This document shows positions 24,301 to 36,298 of a DNA stretch of 64,000 nt, in pieces. Origin of the DNA: Musa acuminata AAA Group (lineage: Eukaryota > Streptophyta > Magnoliopsida > Zingiberales > Musaceae); assembly GCF_036884655.1 (NCBI RefSeq), contig NC_088339.1, positions 20,248,001 to 20,312,000 of the forward strand. The letters are read 5' to 3'. The first letter of the stretch is position 1. Every line of letters begins with the position of its first letter. A program made the translations under genes and the position numbers. The notes below the pieces were generated by a model, which saw nothing but the letters and a program-made list of their open reading frames with translations, was not told the DNA's origin and made no database searches.

Positions 24301-27141
24301 TTCCAATTCACCATAGCTTGTCGGACAAGGGCCTTGATGCCCCAAATTAAGTTCTTCTGATGCGCCTGAACCTTATTTGTGCATAAATATGTTAACACAT
24401 GCAAAATTAGACATCTTCCTCTATTATATTTTGTACGTGAACAAAGGCTTAAAACTTGTAAAACCCAGACTTAAAACTTGTAAAAGTCTAAGCCCTTGAC
24501 ATTTATGAAGAAAATCCTATATGTTACTTCAATTTGAAGGACAAAAGCATCAAGAAAAAATAAAATAAATTAAAAACAGAACTGTGTTCTTAAAAAATTC
24601 TTTCTTTATTAGTCAGCTCAAAATGTAATTACCACCAAAATAGCCAAAAATGAACAAAGGCATGCCAGCTTCCTGCCAATCCAGTCAAAATCCAGATCTC
24701 TGTCCAACCTTCATTTTAACATGAAGTTGTGTGCAACTGAACATGTTTGGCAATGGCAACCTTTAATGTTACCATCGTCATTAGATAGTTATTTTCCGCA
24801 TGATAACTTCCCATCCAGTTATTCATCCTTTTCCCATTTTTATTTTTCAGAACATTCATATCTTAAGTTTAATATGAAAAATTGTGATGCCAAATGAACC
24901 ATCAGCTGATGCATCAATGCAAATCAAGGTGTTTCACCGGGAATGTGAAACTGTAAAAGGTCAGCCTATCTTAATATAAATAGATATACAAAACTGAGCA
25001 AACAACATTTTATGCCATCCTGCAATCATAATAATTGACAGCCCAACATCAAAAAGTATATACCTGTTCATATAGGATATGAAAGGCCTGCTTCACAGGC
25101 AAATTAACATCAAGAGCAACGACCTGAGATTTAAATGAATGTTAAACCATTGGAAAATGTCACCTGATGTAGAAATCATATAAAGTTAGATTACAAATGA
25201 AGCATTTGTACCTTGCCTGACTCAGGAAGCAAATCATAAGCTGTATGTGCAGACAAGAATCCAGAAATACGATGGCGTGATATCTTTATATCAGCCTCCG
25301 AAATCCTAATAGCAGCATCTTGCACTGTGCCATCTGAAACTGCCACCTGCTTAATACAACAAATTAATACACTAGAAATATTGCATGCATATTGACATAT
25401 TGCATGCATAACAAAGCTTGTTATCAACACTTACCACATGCTGAAAGGCTTCGTTGTCTACATCCATGCTCATTCTGCTATTAGGCGTCCGAGGACTTAA
25501 TAATGGAGGTAGGGGATTAGGTTCCCGAGTTAGATAGATAGTGTTAACTATTCCATAGTTTCCCGTGACAGAAGGTTGACATTCATCATGCTTCCACTCA
25601 CCATCAACATAAAATTTGTACTGCAATTGACAAGACAAAAGTGTAAATATGTCTATCCTAACAAAGAATAATTGAACAACTTCATAAACAAAGAAATCAA
25701 GAACATAAATCTCAAGTTACACCAGTTTTGTTATCCTATGACTAGAAAGATTATCAATATACCCAATGATATACCAACTTGTAATTATTGAACAAAATAA
25801 TAAAAGTCACTACTGTGCCAGAATTGAACTATATGTTTCAATATTAGCACTTTGTCAAAAGGGTGATACCAACTGGTACGTACAAGTTCTACCGGTGTTT
25901 AAAACATTGGTAGAAATGGTCTAATACCAGAACATGCATGCAGAAGCACATGATTAAATGCGTGAGCCAACAACAGTGTCACTTAAACTCCAAGTGATAC
26001 TGATATCAAAAATTTAAGCATGAACAAATTGTACAAAAATTATAACACGTACTTTAATCACCAAAAAAAAATTCAAAAAGAACCCAAGACTGACTAAAGA
26101 AATCACCCTAAGATATATAATGTAAAAAGTGATGTTCCTTAGTATAAAAAGCAAACTTAAAAGCAGTATCCAATAAAAACAGTGCATTGGCCAAGAGTAT
26201 ACCTGATGTAATCCTGGTGCAAGGCTGCAAATAACCTGGAACACTCTTGGGCAACCCTCCACAGGAGACATAGGTAAATATTCAGACCACCTGATGCATG
26301 TGATTTGCAAACTCATCAGCTCAAGTTAACAGTGAAATGATAATCTAGATGAACCACAAGTACTATAACCAAGCAGATACAAAGTCGTAAAGGAAGCACA
26401 TTATTTTTTACTGCCATTGCAATGTGTGTTCTGACATTCTTAGAATAGTTGGGTCTGAACTTCACCTGATCTTTAATTCCCATATCAATCATAAAGACAT
26501 AAACCATACACCTTCTTGAAACTTGTTTTTTTTGGTATTTTCTGAAGTGCATCTGATATAAGTTTACAAGCAATTTGTTCCTACAAAAGGTAAACCAATA
26601 GTTCCAACTCCAAGATAATGGCTGTTTGTGAATGCCACAGATTGCTTGATCAGATGAAAGAGTAATTTCATTAACATATCATTTATCTAGTGAATTTTTC
26701 TTAGACATTTTTCATGGACAAAATTTTTAATCTAATTCGCCTGCATCATTGAGTGCCGTGCTTGAGCAGCAATGGACAAAACTGGTTCATATTTTTTTGC
26801 CTTTCAATACTAGCTTCATTAGCAATGGTGAAAAGAATAACTAAATTTGAATACAAAGATCAGGCAAGCAATTGTTTAAAAATAAATTAGAACTTGATTC
26901 TCATATATAAATTCAAGCTTGCTCCAAGACAAAATAAACATAGATTCATAGCTTACAATCATAAAAACACATCAATGTTTATTCAATGCAGTAAAAAGGA
27001 AAAGTTCAAAACCAACCTTGTAAACGAGCCAGTTAGGAAGACCCTTCTCCCACCATAGGGCCAAACAAACCGCGTTGGTACCAGCATGGCACCAGCAACA
27101 CCAGCTGCCTCTTGTGAAACTTCTGTGCCTGGAGCAAACAT
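17825..27141 (-). CDS. SNF4: SnRK1 betagamma subunit (SNF4-like): CBM plus four CBS domains
   Basis: Thirteen exons in consistent phase: 27141-27017, 26290-26203, 25620-25435, 25346-25212, 25123-25064, 23762-23673, 22367-22233, 20635-20491, 20401-20228, 19640-19577, 19476-19407, 18105-17988 and 17916-17825 (stop TAG). They total 1482 bp, 493 residues, close to the usual 480-490. The N-terminus ([30 protein letters not shown]) is an AMPK-type carbohydrate-binding module at about residues 24-105. The remainder forms CBS pairs with family motifs [70 protein letters not shown] and [18 protein letters not shown]. The protein is the plant-specific gamma-type regulatory subunit of SnRK1, the energy-sensing kinase of nucleus and cytosol. 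The start chosen is the MFAPGTE methionine. A 5'UTR intron probably ends just upstream (acceptor ttttag near 27155). Boundaries may be off by a base at exon 1. Confidence 0.93.
20600..20800. repeat. diverged short tandem repeats in intron
   Basis: Three or so imperfect copies of a word close to tttatgataagttcaatatggtatc occur with longer flanking similarity (ccatcaggacaatcctagacaaaag versus ataaggaccagcctagagaaaag). The repeat partly resembles the upper end of the neighbouring SNF4-like exon (20491-20635), so it may have formed by duplication across the exon edge. Confidence 0.5.
21065..21430. repeat. foldback-like repeat with GTACC ends, TA cores and GCGACG motifs
   Basis: A composite island in an SNF4-like intron. 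A GGTACGGTATGG-type end is followed by a TA run (about 21141-21167), then a region with repeated and inverted gcgacgt / ggcgacg words (about 21215-21330), a second TA run (about 21330-21359), and finally a ccgctcggta / gtaccgat end. The arrangement suggests a small non-autonomous mobile element or foldback repeat. No protein is encoded. Confidence 0.55.
22451..22898. repeat. 224-bp tandem duplication in an SNF4-like intron
   Basis: Two adjacent copies, 22451-22674 and 22675-22898, differ at only a handful of positions (for example ggcactgaacct versus ggcagtgaacgt, and tagtctttg versus tactctttg). The duplication sits upstream, in gene orientation, of the exon at 22367-22233. Confidence 0.93.
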
Positions 27142-28280
27142 TTTGTCCAAGCCCCTAAAATGAACCAATCTAAAGCAGTACGCAGACTAACCTCCTTTTG
27201 CGCCTCACCAATAACCCACAAATGCAATCTCCGGCCTCAAGTCAAAAAGACCACCATCCCACCACCTTCTACCGGATTTTTACTGTTCGATATCAGCAAA
27301 AAAAGGAGCAAAGAGAGCCCATCTGTAATATAAGTTACTTCCTGCAACGGGATCCTCCACAGCACGCGCAGAGGACCCCTCAGTGATCACACATCCCACG
27401 CCAGGAGGCCGCGAAACGCCCAATATAGCATCAAATCACCACAAAGCCGGCTAGAAAAGGTATCTTCCAACTCAAATCTCACTTCCTAAAACACTTCTTA
27501 AACCAAAAAGAAAGCAACCAAACTCTACAATTCCAACCAGAGCAACCACTTCCAAATCCCCTAAACTCCAAATCCAACCACCATCCCCGATTCAATCCAA
27601 GCTCTGACCTCAGCAGGCCCTTCGACTCCAACAATCAAACAAAAAATCAAGCGAGATCCACGAAACAGAAAGAAATCGATCGGATTCCCAACTAGCCCTT
27701 GCAACAGAAGCAACCAGAAAATGGATCTCCGGACTCCGATTCCACGATCGCACAAGAGATTCTGAGATGCCAAATCCGAAACCCTAATCCTAAGGTTAAG
27801 GGTCGACAAATCTCACCGTATTCCACGACATCGGCTCGATCCTCGCGGGGAGAGGAAGTGGCGACGGGAGAGAGAGAGAGAGAGAGAGAGAGGTGTGGCG
27901 ACGAAAAGGGAAGAGGAAAAAAAAAAGAGGAACGGAGAGAGAGCGAGAGAACAAAAACGGAAAGCAAAAATCCCAAATAAAAATTAATATGCCGTCCTTT
28001 TCTGGGGTTCTTGTTGGTGGTGAAGGGCAGCAGAGAGAGAAAGACAAAGGGTACGCGGGCAGCGCTTGATCGGGCGATAAAGACCATCAATTCTAGATCG
28101 TGTGGTCTGATTCTCCTCACTTGTGGGCCCAATTTCGGCTGACCGAGATTCTTGGGCTTTTGGGCCGGTTAGAGTACATCGAACCGGTCCGCCTTCCGGT
28201 CCGTTATGTTGCAGCTTTGTTTCCCTCTCTTTAATGGCACGTTGTGGCCGCCGAGCTGGAGAACAGTTTGGTGAGAGCTG
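27142..28280. promoter_or_regulatory. divergent promoter region between SNF4-like (-) and DYW PPR (+) genes
   Basis: On the minus strand the SNF4-like 5'UTR appears split. A likely leader exon lies above about 27820 (donor gtgagattt), and the acceptor ttttag is near 27155. A GA/CT dinucleotide run at about 27868-27892 lies in or near the leader, as in many plant 5'UTRs. An aaaccctaat (telo-box-like) word is at about 27778. The + strand PPR start at 28281 lies within roughly 400 bp of the presumed SNF4-like start, so the two genes probably share a divergent promoter. Transcription start sites are inferred. Confidence 0.5.
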
Positions 28281-30038
28281 ATGTTGTTGGACTCCGCCAT
28301 CATTTGCCGCCTACGGGGCTCCTCTGATCTGCTCACCGTTGCCGCCTCCCACGCCGCGCTCCTCAAGTCGGGCGCCCGCACTGTCTCCGTCTTCAACCAT
28401 CTCATCAACGCCTACGTGCGACGCGAGGCCGTCCCTGACGCACACAAGCTGTTCGACGAAATGACCGTGCCCGACGTGGTATCCTGGACCTCCTTGATGG
28501 CCGGCTATGTCCACGTCGCCAGGCCCGATGACGCCTTATCTCTGTTCCATTACATGCTGAACTGTGAGGCCCAGCCAAATCCTTTCACTTATGCGACGGC
28601 CATCAATGCCTGCTCTCGCCTTGCTGACCTCGCATTGGGTCGGACGATCCATGCCCGGATGGAGACCTGCGGCGTCCGATCGGACGTCGTCGTCTCCTCT
28701 GCTCTCCTCGACATGTATGGCAAATCTAACGAAGTCGACGATGCCCGTAAGATCTTCGATGACATGATCGAAAGGAACGTGGTTTCTTGGGGTTCAATGA
28801 TTTCAGCCTACGCTCAGAATGCCCGCGGCCATGAAGCACTTGCTCTTTTCGGGGAATTCCTTCGAGCGAGCTCTTCAATGAGCTTGGTTCCGAATCACTT
28901 CATGTTCTCCAGTGTCGTCAATGCTTGTGCTAGCGTGGGAAGACTAGGCTTGGGGAGATCGTCACATGCATCGATCGTTTGCCGTGGATATGATTCCAAT
29001 GAGGTTGTTGCGGGCGCATTAATCGACATGTATTCAAAATGTGGATCGATTGACTATGCAAGAAAGGTGTTCGATCATATTGAGTGTCCTTCTTTAGTCC
29101 CATACACCTCCATGATCATAGCAGCAGCAAAGTATGGACTTGGGAACCAGTCACTGGAACTGTTCGATGAGATGATTGCTCAGGGAGTGAAGCCTAATAG
29201 CATCACCCTCCTTGGCGTCCTCCATGCTTGTAATCACTGTGGCCTCGTGGACATTGGCCTCCTGCACCTGAATTCGATGAGAGACAGACATGGCATTGCA
29301 CCGAGCATGAGACACTATACCAGTGTGGTCGACATGCTTGCCCGTGCAGGTCGTCTTGATGAAGCCCACGAGCTCTCCAAACAAGTTAAGGCTGAAGGTG
29401 ATGATGCTCTGATGATATGGAGTTCCCTGCTCTCGGCTTGCAGGACATTCCAGCGGTTGGACATTGCAGCTGAGGCAGGGAAGAAGCTTGCAGAGTTCGA
29501 CCGAGACGTGGCTGGTGCATATGTGGCAATGTCGAATGCCTATGTGGCAGTTGGGCAGTTGGAGAGTGCGACGAGGATTTGGGCCGAGATGAGCAGGCGG
29601 GGGATCAAGAAGGAGCCTGCTTGCAGTTGGGTTGAGCTCAAGGATGTAGCTTATGTGTTCTACACTGGGGAGGTTTCATCAGCTGGTCCAAGACAGGTGG
29701 AGTTGATGGAGTTGTTGAAGGAGTTGGAGAGAAGGATGAGGGAGAGGGGATATGTTGGTGGAGGGAATGGGTGGGGGTTGGATGGTGTGGAGGAGGGAGA
29801 GGAAGGAAAGGGAGTGATGGTTGGAGTGCACAGTGAGAGGCTGGCTTTGGGGTTTGGGCTTATAAGCACACCTAAAGGGATTACCATCAGGGTGATGAAG
29901 AACTTGAGGATGTGTAAGGACTGTCATGAGGCATTTAAGTTGATCAGTGACATTGTTGAGAGGGAGCTTGTGGTGAGGGACTTAAATAGGTTTCATCAAT
30001 TCAAGAATGGGTCTTGCACCTGCAGAGATTACTGGTGA
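28281..30038 (+). CDS. pentatricopeptide repeat protein, DYW class
   Basis: An intronless 585-residue frame. PPR motifs (FNHLINAYVRREAVPDAHKL, VVSWTSLMAGYVHVARPDDA, SALLDMYGKSNEVDDARKIF, GALIDMYSKCGSIDYARKVF, GVLHACNHCGLVDIGLLHL) run from about residue 35 to 380. They are followed by E/E+ sequence (IWSSLLSACRTF, KKEPACSWVELKDVAYVFYTG). A C-terminal DYW deaminase-like domain has HSERLA (the HxE zinc/catalytic motif), CKDCH (CxxC) and the terminal CTCRDYW. The family edits C to U in organelle transcripts, so this copy is expected to be catalytically competent; the target is unknown. Between E+ and HxE lies a Gly/Glu-rich stretch (GGGNGWGLDGVEEGEEGKG) in place of the usual conserved linker, which is somewhat unusual. 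The 3' end is duplicated downstream. Confidence 0.93.
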   Translation: MLLDSAIICRLRGSSDLLTVAASHAALLKSGARTVSVFNHLINAYVRREAVPDAHKLFDEMTVPDVVSWTSLMAGYVHVARPDDALSLFHYMLNCEAQPNPFTYATAINACSRLADLALGRTIHARMETCGVRSDVVVSSALLDMYGKSNEVDDARKIFDDMIERNVVSWGSMISAYAQNARGHEALALFGEFLRASSSMSLVPNHFMFSSVVNACASVGRLGLGRSSHASIVCRGYDSNEVVAGALIDMYSKCGSIDYARKVFDHIECPSLVPYTSMIIAAAKYGLGNQSLELFDEMIAQGVKPNSITLLGVLHACNHCGLVDIGLLHLNSMRDRHGIAPSMRHYTSVVDMLARAGRLDEAHELSKQVKAEGDDALMIWSSLLSACRTFQRLDIAAEAGKKLAEFDRDVAGAYVAMSNAYVAVGQLESATRIWAEMSRRGIKKEPACSWVELKDVAYVFYTGEVSSAGPRQVELMELLKELERRMRERGYVGGGNGWGLDGVEEGEEGKGVMVGVHSERLALGFGLISTPKGITIRVMKNLRMCKDCHEAFKLISDIVERELVVRDLNRFHQFKNGSCTCRDYW

Positions 30039-30141
30039 TTGTATCATTATCTACACAAAAGCATGACATGCTACCAGTCTACTATCTGGATGCCTCTTGA
30101 GGACCTTAATGGCTGGGGTTTCTGTAAGAAATGGAATTAAG

Positions 30142-30530
30142 GAGAGAAAGGGAACAGAGTGATGGTTGGAGTGCACGGTGAGAGGAAAAGGAATGACCAT
30201 CAGGGTGATGAATAACTTGAGGCTGTTAGGGACTGTCATCAGGCATTTAAGCTGATCAGTGACATTGTTAAGAGGGAGCTTAAGTGGACTTGAATGGATT
30301 TCATTCACCTGTTCAAGGATGGGTCTGGCACCTGCAGAGATTGCTGACGATTGTACCAGTATCAACACAAAAACCCTATTTACTATGTGTTGGTTGCACC
30401 AGCACTTGAATACGTCTGGCATGCAAGACAATGTGATCAGTCTGCTATCTGGATGCCTATTAAGGGTCTTATTGGCTGGGTTTCTACAAAATGGAATTGT
30501 GAGGATCATCAAGGTGTTCACCTATCATTT
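30142..30530 (+). pseudogene. decayed tandem duplicate of the DYW PPR 3' end and its 3' flank
   Basis: The segment repeats about 29799-30141 with indels. It contains the words agtgatggttggagtgcac, atcagggtgatgaa, aagctgatcagtgacattgtt, aagagggagctt and ggcacctgcagagattgctg, matching the DYW domain, then a copy of the 3' flank (catctggatgcct..., ttaggg/aagggtcttattggctggg). About 45 bases following gtgagagg are missing and the frame is broken, so it cannot encode a functional domain. Confidence 0.88.
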
Positions 30531-33445
30531 CTGATCCTATTCTTCCATGTGAAATCCTAAATGAGGATAATTCAGCTGAGTGCAGCTGTATGAATAGTTG
30601 CTGATAATATGGTGAAGTGTCACTAAGATTGCTTCTTTTGTTATCTAGGTGATAAAGCTTGAGGCGTGATAACAGTGTCTCTGTTTACAAGGATAAGACT
30701 GCATGTATCGATCCTTTCCAGATCTCACATTGACAGGAGTCTTGTTCATTGGTCTACACTTTTGTGATGGTGAAGGATATAGATTAAGATGATTCATAAT
30801 GGACATAAGAGAGAAAGAAAGCGAGAGGGGAAAGCAAGCATGTAGGATGAACTGACAAGGATAGAGACAGTAGCTGCATTGAAATTAAGTCGTATCAGCT
30901 GAATGGAGGTTGCTTTGTCAGCATTTCGTTCTCAGAATTTGTTGATACAAAGGAGCATATCCTCTATTATCCCTATTGTCATGATTTTTTGTGCACCAGG
31001 TAAATTTTATAAAATTAGAATTGATCATTACCATAGGGCAGCACTAAATTTTCATGAAGCAACCACATGAACTTTTAACACAAATACTAGCAGATGGCTT
31101 TTTTTGGATAGAACCTTAGGGTTCTCTTTTTTCTGTATGGCTGATGAGGTAGGCTCATCACCTATTCATCTATCATCCATTTTTTTTTTGACTAATACAA
31201 GTTTTTCTTTCTTTTGCTTCAGAAACAAACATAAATACTAGCAGCAAAGCATCATCTTTAATGAAGATGGAGACAGCAAAGGAGTATAGCATCAAGGTGG
31301 CATTAAGTTCTGAAGTCATTGGCAGGCTGAAATCTTAAAGATGAGCAAACATGGAGAATTATTTGCATCACTGAGATATTATATTGGTAATATTACATAT
31401 CTATAAGCTGCAGTGCATCAGAAGCCTAAGTTTACTGGATAGTTGATGCACCTAACTACATCCTCCTATACTGCCTTTCCAAATTGATAGCTTGTGAGTG
31501 GACTAAAACCACTAATTAATGGGAGAATCAATTGATCAGCCATGCTCTGCTGGTATTGGCATCTTATGCTTTGCTCATTGGTACACTTTGATCACATAAC
31601 TCTAACCCACTGAAAAAAAATTCTGATGTGATCCAATATGTGTATATTTAGTTGGCAAATTTTGATTGCTGAACTTTTTTTATGGCTATTTAAAAGATCA
31701 TGAGCAACATCATTGCATTGTTCAAGAAAGTTAGGGTTAAAATTATCATGTGGAAATTAAGGACAACCTTTTGGTCGCTGTAAACAGTTGTTCTGTATTC
31801 TCTCTTAGAAAGTGGGCACTGAAGCCAAACAAACATAACTTTTCTCTTGCTTGTCTCTACTACATTGATTTGTGATCAGAGGATTAGTTTAATACTGACA
31901 ATTAACAATTTTGGTAGGAAACAAAGAGAAAAATTATTCTCTTGATTGAAGGATTCTACTCCATGTAAGTTTGACTTATACCGCTAAACATGACAGGACT
32001 TCCTGATGGCCCATCATCTGCCCAGAAAGTTGAGGTGTTGTCATCCTACAAGATATGATTCAAGTACATTTAGACACCATGGATCACTATGATGACACCT
32101 CTCCCTCTCTCTCTCTCTCTCTCTCACATATTCAAGCAACAGCACCAGGTACTCTCTTTACCAAAAGTGTGATGGACCACCACTAGTGCTTCTATTGACA
32201 AATCTCAATTGCAATCCCCTGGTTGGAGCTCAGAGAGCTCCAGTGACCCTCTCATGTTTAAATGACTTCTAGTTGATATTATGCTCATCTTGGATGCTGC
32301 ATGCATGAGGTTTCAGCGAATTCCTTTTGTTCGTTCTTTGTAGAAAGAGATCGATCACTAGGCTGTGTAGCTTACAGTGTCGGTGAGAAGTTTGCATTGG
32401 AATATTTTCACTTTTCCTGCCTTGTGCTAAGAGAATTTAATGCGAGAGAGAGAGAGACCATGGCATTCCTTCTGAGGTTAGCTGATGTTAGCAATTAGCT
32501 TTGTGCAGCACAATCTACACCAACAATTACACTATCAACAGTGGAAATGATTCCCATCTTCTGATCCACTAAGGACTTCTGAACGTTGATAGGTTGGCAA
32601 GAATGCTGCATGTGATCTGAGGCATCTTATAATTTACAACCATTCTAATTCTCTTTTCCTTCAGGATAAAAACAGAGGATTTATATCAGTTCCACCAACC
32701 ATGGCATCATTGCCTCAATTTAATGCATAAACATTAATGATCCTGAATTCTCCAAAATCTGCACTAAGGGTAATCATAATGGTGTGTGCCAAATCTGGTC
32801 TTCTGCTCTCTTAATTCTTGTTCTCGTGCCTCTTCTTCCTTGTCTTTTACTGTCATTGAAGGTTTGATGGAAGACACCGATTTAGATTGTTAATTTTGGA
32901 TAGATAGCTAAAACATGATTATGTGATGTCTGTTGGCCATCTGGTAGAACAGATTAAACTTGGAATGATAATTCTTTTGCCTTATCATTTGGAATTCTGA
33001 TAGAGTGATTAACAAATGAAATAGCCATCTTGTCACTATCTTTTTGAGGTTAATCTCCAAGGTTAGGATTGATGAGATGAGTGGATCATCACAAAATGAA
33101 GGTAAATCCAAATCGAAGTATTTATTGTTTTACCTCTTTTTTTTTTTTGTTCTGTAGTACTGATGATGGTAGAAAATTGGTGAGATTTAACAACAAAAGG
33201 AAAAGAGAATAAAGATCATGAGTGCTTTAACCTATGAGATTCGTTTCACAGTAACAGGTGGTGGTCCTTAAAATCCAATCTCAGGTTACAATCCATATGG
33301 AGTTGCTTCATTCCTCCTCCACGGCCCACACTCTTCCACTCCCCTCCCCCTGTTCCACTCCCCACCCCCCCTTTTCCTTTGGTCTCCGCCAGCTTTGATT
33401 CCCCACCGCCAAACTCTTCTTCCTCCCCCTCTGCTCTCTCTCCCC
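30531..33445. other. intergenic region with CT microsatellite
   Basis: AT-rich DNA without recognisable coding sequence. A CT run lies at about 32100-32126, and pyrimidine-rich sequence at 33310-33445 probably forms the promoter and leader of the HIPP gene. Confidence 0.5.
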
Positions 33446-34472
33446 ATGGCTGCAGCCGAAGAAGGTCCTGAACCACTGAAATACCAGGTATTACTACCTC
33501 ATCTCTTCCTTCTCACTCTCCTCTGCTTCTTTCCTTTGCATGGACTCTGAGAAGTGAAGCTGGTTCTTTGGTGATGCTACAGACTTTGGCCTTGAAGGTC
33601 TCCACCCACTGTGAAGGCTGCAAGAGGGAGGTGAAGAGAATCCTAAACATGGAAGGTTTTGTCCAACACCTCTGTCTCTCTCTCTCTCTCTCTCTCCTCA
33701 GTCTCTCACTGTAGACATGAACATGTGTTCCTCAGGGGTTTACAGGATTAGCTTCGGCCCGCAGCAGCACAAGGTTGTGGTGATCGGAAACGTGGCTGCG
33801 GAGACCCTCGTAAAGAAGCTCACCAAGTCGGGGAAGCATGCCGAGCTCTGGCCCGAGCCGCTGCCGGATGAGAACGCCGGTGGGGGCGGGGGTGGCAAGA
33901 AGAAGAAGAAGAAGAAGAAAAAGAAGAGCAAGAACAAGAGTGATGGCAAGCCAAATGTGCCACCGGAGGTCCCCGAGAACGATCAAAGCTCCTCCGGCGA
34001 CGAGAGCTCCCCCGAAGTTCCCGATAAGCCAGAGGGGGAATCCCCGAAGAGCGACGACAAGGAGCCGCCTCCGGCGCAGGAGAAACCGAATGGAACGGAG
34101 AAGGCTGCCCCCACCAATGCAGGTGGCGGCAAGAAGAAGGGGAAGAAGAGCCACAACGCAAACAACAACAACATCAACAACAGTGGAGGCGTTGGCAATC
34201 CTGGTGGAACCGGAGGGCCTCCACAAGAGTTCGGCAAGAAAGCAGCAGGCGGCCTTGCGATCCCACCGGCACTTAACCTTCCCTTCTACAGCACCTCACA
34301 GCTGCCATCTTACGTGGTGAGCTACAGCTCGGTGCATCCGAGCAACAACTACGGCGGAGCGTACCACCCGGCGGCGCCGATGCAGCACGGCAACTGTGTC
34401 TACTCCACGGCCGCCCCCGGCTCTTGCTACATCTTCAGCGAAGAGAATGCCAATGCTTGCAGCGTCATGTAG
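33446..34472 (+). CDS. heavy-metal-associated isoprenylated plant protein (HIPP)
   Basis: Three exons, 33446-33487, 33583-33655 and 33736-34472, give 283 residues. The N-terminal HMA fold spans about residues 15-75 (TLALKVSTHCEGCKREVKRI, then VYRISFGPQQHKVVVIGNV). The metal-binding motif is seen as C-E-G-C (HCEGC). The middle is a long disordered linker with a poly-lysine run near residue 105, then Pro/Glu/Ser-rich and Gly/Asn-rich stretches. The C-terminus (SYSSVHPSNNYGG, CYIFSEENANACSVM) ends in CSVM, a CaaX farnesylation signal. HIPPs are plant metallochaperone-like proteins tied to membranes or nuclei by prenylation and are implicated in metal homeostasis and stress; the exact metal is not inferable. 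The intron positions inside the HMA domain match the family. The 3' half of intron 2 contains a CT run. Confidence 0.93.
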
Positions 34473-35869
34473 TATATACCTTTCCTTTATCAGAGTGGCC
34501 CTTCAAGTACGATGCTTGGGTCAGTCAATGGAGTCGAGCTTATCGAGTCGGATTTCGGTGTATTGTATTGACGCTGCAGCTTTTGTTGTTGCTTTGTTTT
34601 ATCATGTAAATAATGTTCCAAGTTAATCCAAAAACAGAGGATTAATCTAACTTCTAGTTCGTGAATTTTTTATATTTATTAAAAAAATATATATTTATTG
34701 AGCAATTCTATTTCACTTCGATTTATTACTAAGTAAGATTAAATATTTTATTTTCAAAAATATAAGAATCTTAATATAATTATAATAAATAATTTATAAT
34801 TAATCTTATTCAAATCGGTAGTCGAGACATAATCTACATTTCTATATTGTTGATATAACAAACTGGGATCTTTCGCTTCGATACCATCATCATATATTCA
34901 CCAAATATTATCCCTCGGGCAACGATGAAGACAAATAAAATACATCATGTCTCTGGTGGGGGTTTGCGTGGAGCAGAACTTGCTCTACTGATCATTCAGC
35001 GGTGATAGGTTGACTCCTTTTGGCAAACAGGAAGCAGGATCAGGTGACTCAAAGCCATGCTAAAAGTCAACTCATGAAAGCAACAAATCAAAGGAGAGCA
35101 TGAGATTACATCCAAATGAAGTTACCAACCATCTCACTAAATCATCACAATTCTACTTCACAAATACTCCCCCCTGAGATCAATCCACATCTGTACAGTT
35201 GGCATAGGTGTGTGAGTAGTAGTTGATTTGTAAGAGCGCTCAAATTCAGAGCATGCATGCACTTGAGGTATTTCCATATAATTAAATTTCCATGCCTTTC
35301 TATCTATGAATGTTCCTGAGATGGGAGTATATAGATACTTGTACAAGATGTAACTCCATAAATTTATATACCACTAGGCATCATCATCAGTGTTCCAAAT
35401 CCTTTTTGACTTCCCACATGGCCACCATCCATGGCTGGATTCTTTTTGGCCCAGACTCGGCCTCTCCGATGGATGCGTTGTCCTTCCAAGACTCCTCTAG
35501 AAACTGAAAGGAACTATGATGTGGTATCTTTGTGGGTGATGATGCCATTCCCACACCACTTGCTGCCACCAAAGGTAGCATCTGTGCCAACATCAAAGGT
35601 GTGCATCTACTTTTGCGATATGGCCAAATTTCCATGCATTACTTTTATCTTAACCCCTGGGAAAGCATTGCCGATGGTGTGCATCATATATCCCTACTAT
35701 ATTCCACAGCCTTTGAGATCATTTTATTTCTTACCTAATTCTGTAAAGATCATGATATGTGGCGAAGGAACAACAGTGGAAGAGACAATTGCAGAACTGA
35801 GATGGAATTCTCTCAGCATCATCAGACAGCAGCCATGTCTTCTGTGAAGTTTCAAGACATGTGGATTTG

Positions 35870-36083
35870 TCTTGAGGGTGGAAATAGCCTAGGAAATATA
35901 TTTTGCAATGTAAGAATTATTAACTCCAAAGCAAATCTTTGTGACAAATCTGGACCCAGTTCTTGTCACATGCTCTCTCTCTCTCTCTCTTAACCCTTAA
36001 GAGAGAATATTTTGTGATTTATAGCCTAGGAAAGATATTAACTCCAAAGCAAATCTTTGTGACAACTCTGGACCCAGTTCTTG

Positions 36084-36128
<45 letters not shown>

Positions 36129-36298
36129 GAGAATATTTTGATATTGTCAGGAAGTCCTAGACCCTCCTCTCAGCCTTTCTATGGGAGCTCTCTCTCTCTC
36201 TCTCTTAACCCCTAAGAGAATATTTTGCCACTGCAAGGAAGTCATATACCCCTCCTTACCCTCTCTATGGGATCTCTCTCTCTCTCTCTCTCTCTCTC
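35870..36298. repeat. tandem segments each ending in a long CT run
   Basis: The unit tagcctaggaaa...aactccaaagcaaatctttgtgaca...tggacccagttcttgtca is present twice (about 35886-35990 and 36021-36125), each ending in a CT run. Two shorter related units follow (aagtcctagaccc... and aagtcatataccc..., each ctatggg then CT run then cttaacccctaagagaatatttt). The CT runs act as boundaries, suggesting expansion by slippage or unequal exchange. Confidence 0.8.

Noticed and set aside
27692..28132. 146-codon minus-strand frame in the SNF4-like leader
   Set aside because: Lies in the 5'UTR and divergent promoter, is low-complexity, and does not join the gene in phase.
33732..34320. Long frames antisense to or out of phase with the HIPP gene (up to 164 codons)
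   Set aside because: They are shadows of the lysine-, glycine- and proline-rich coding sequence; the HIPP frame carries the HMA and CaaX motifs.
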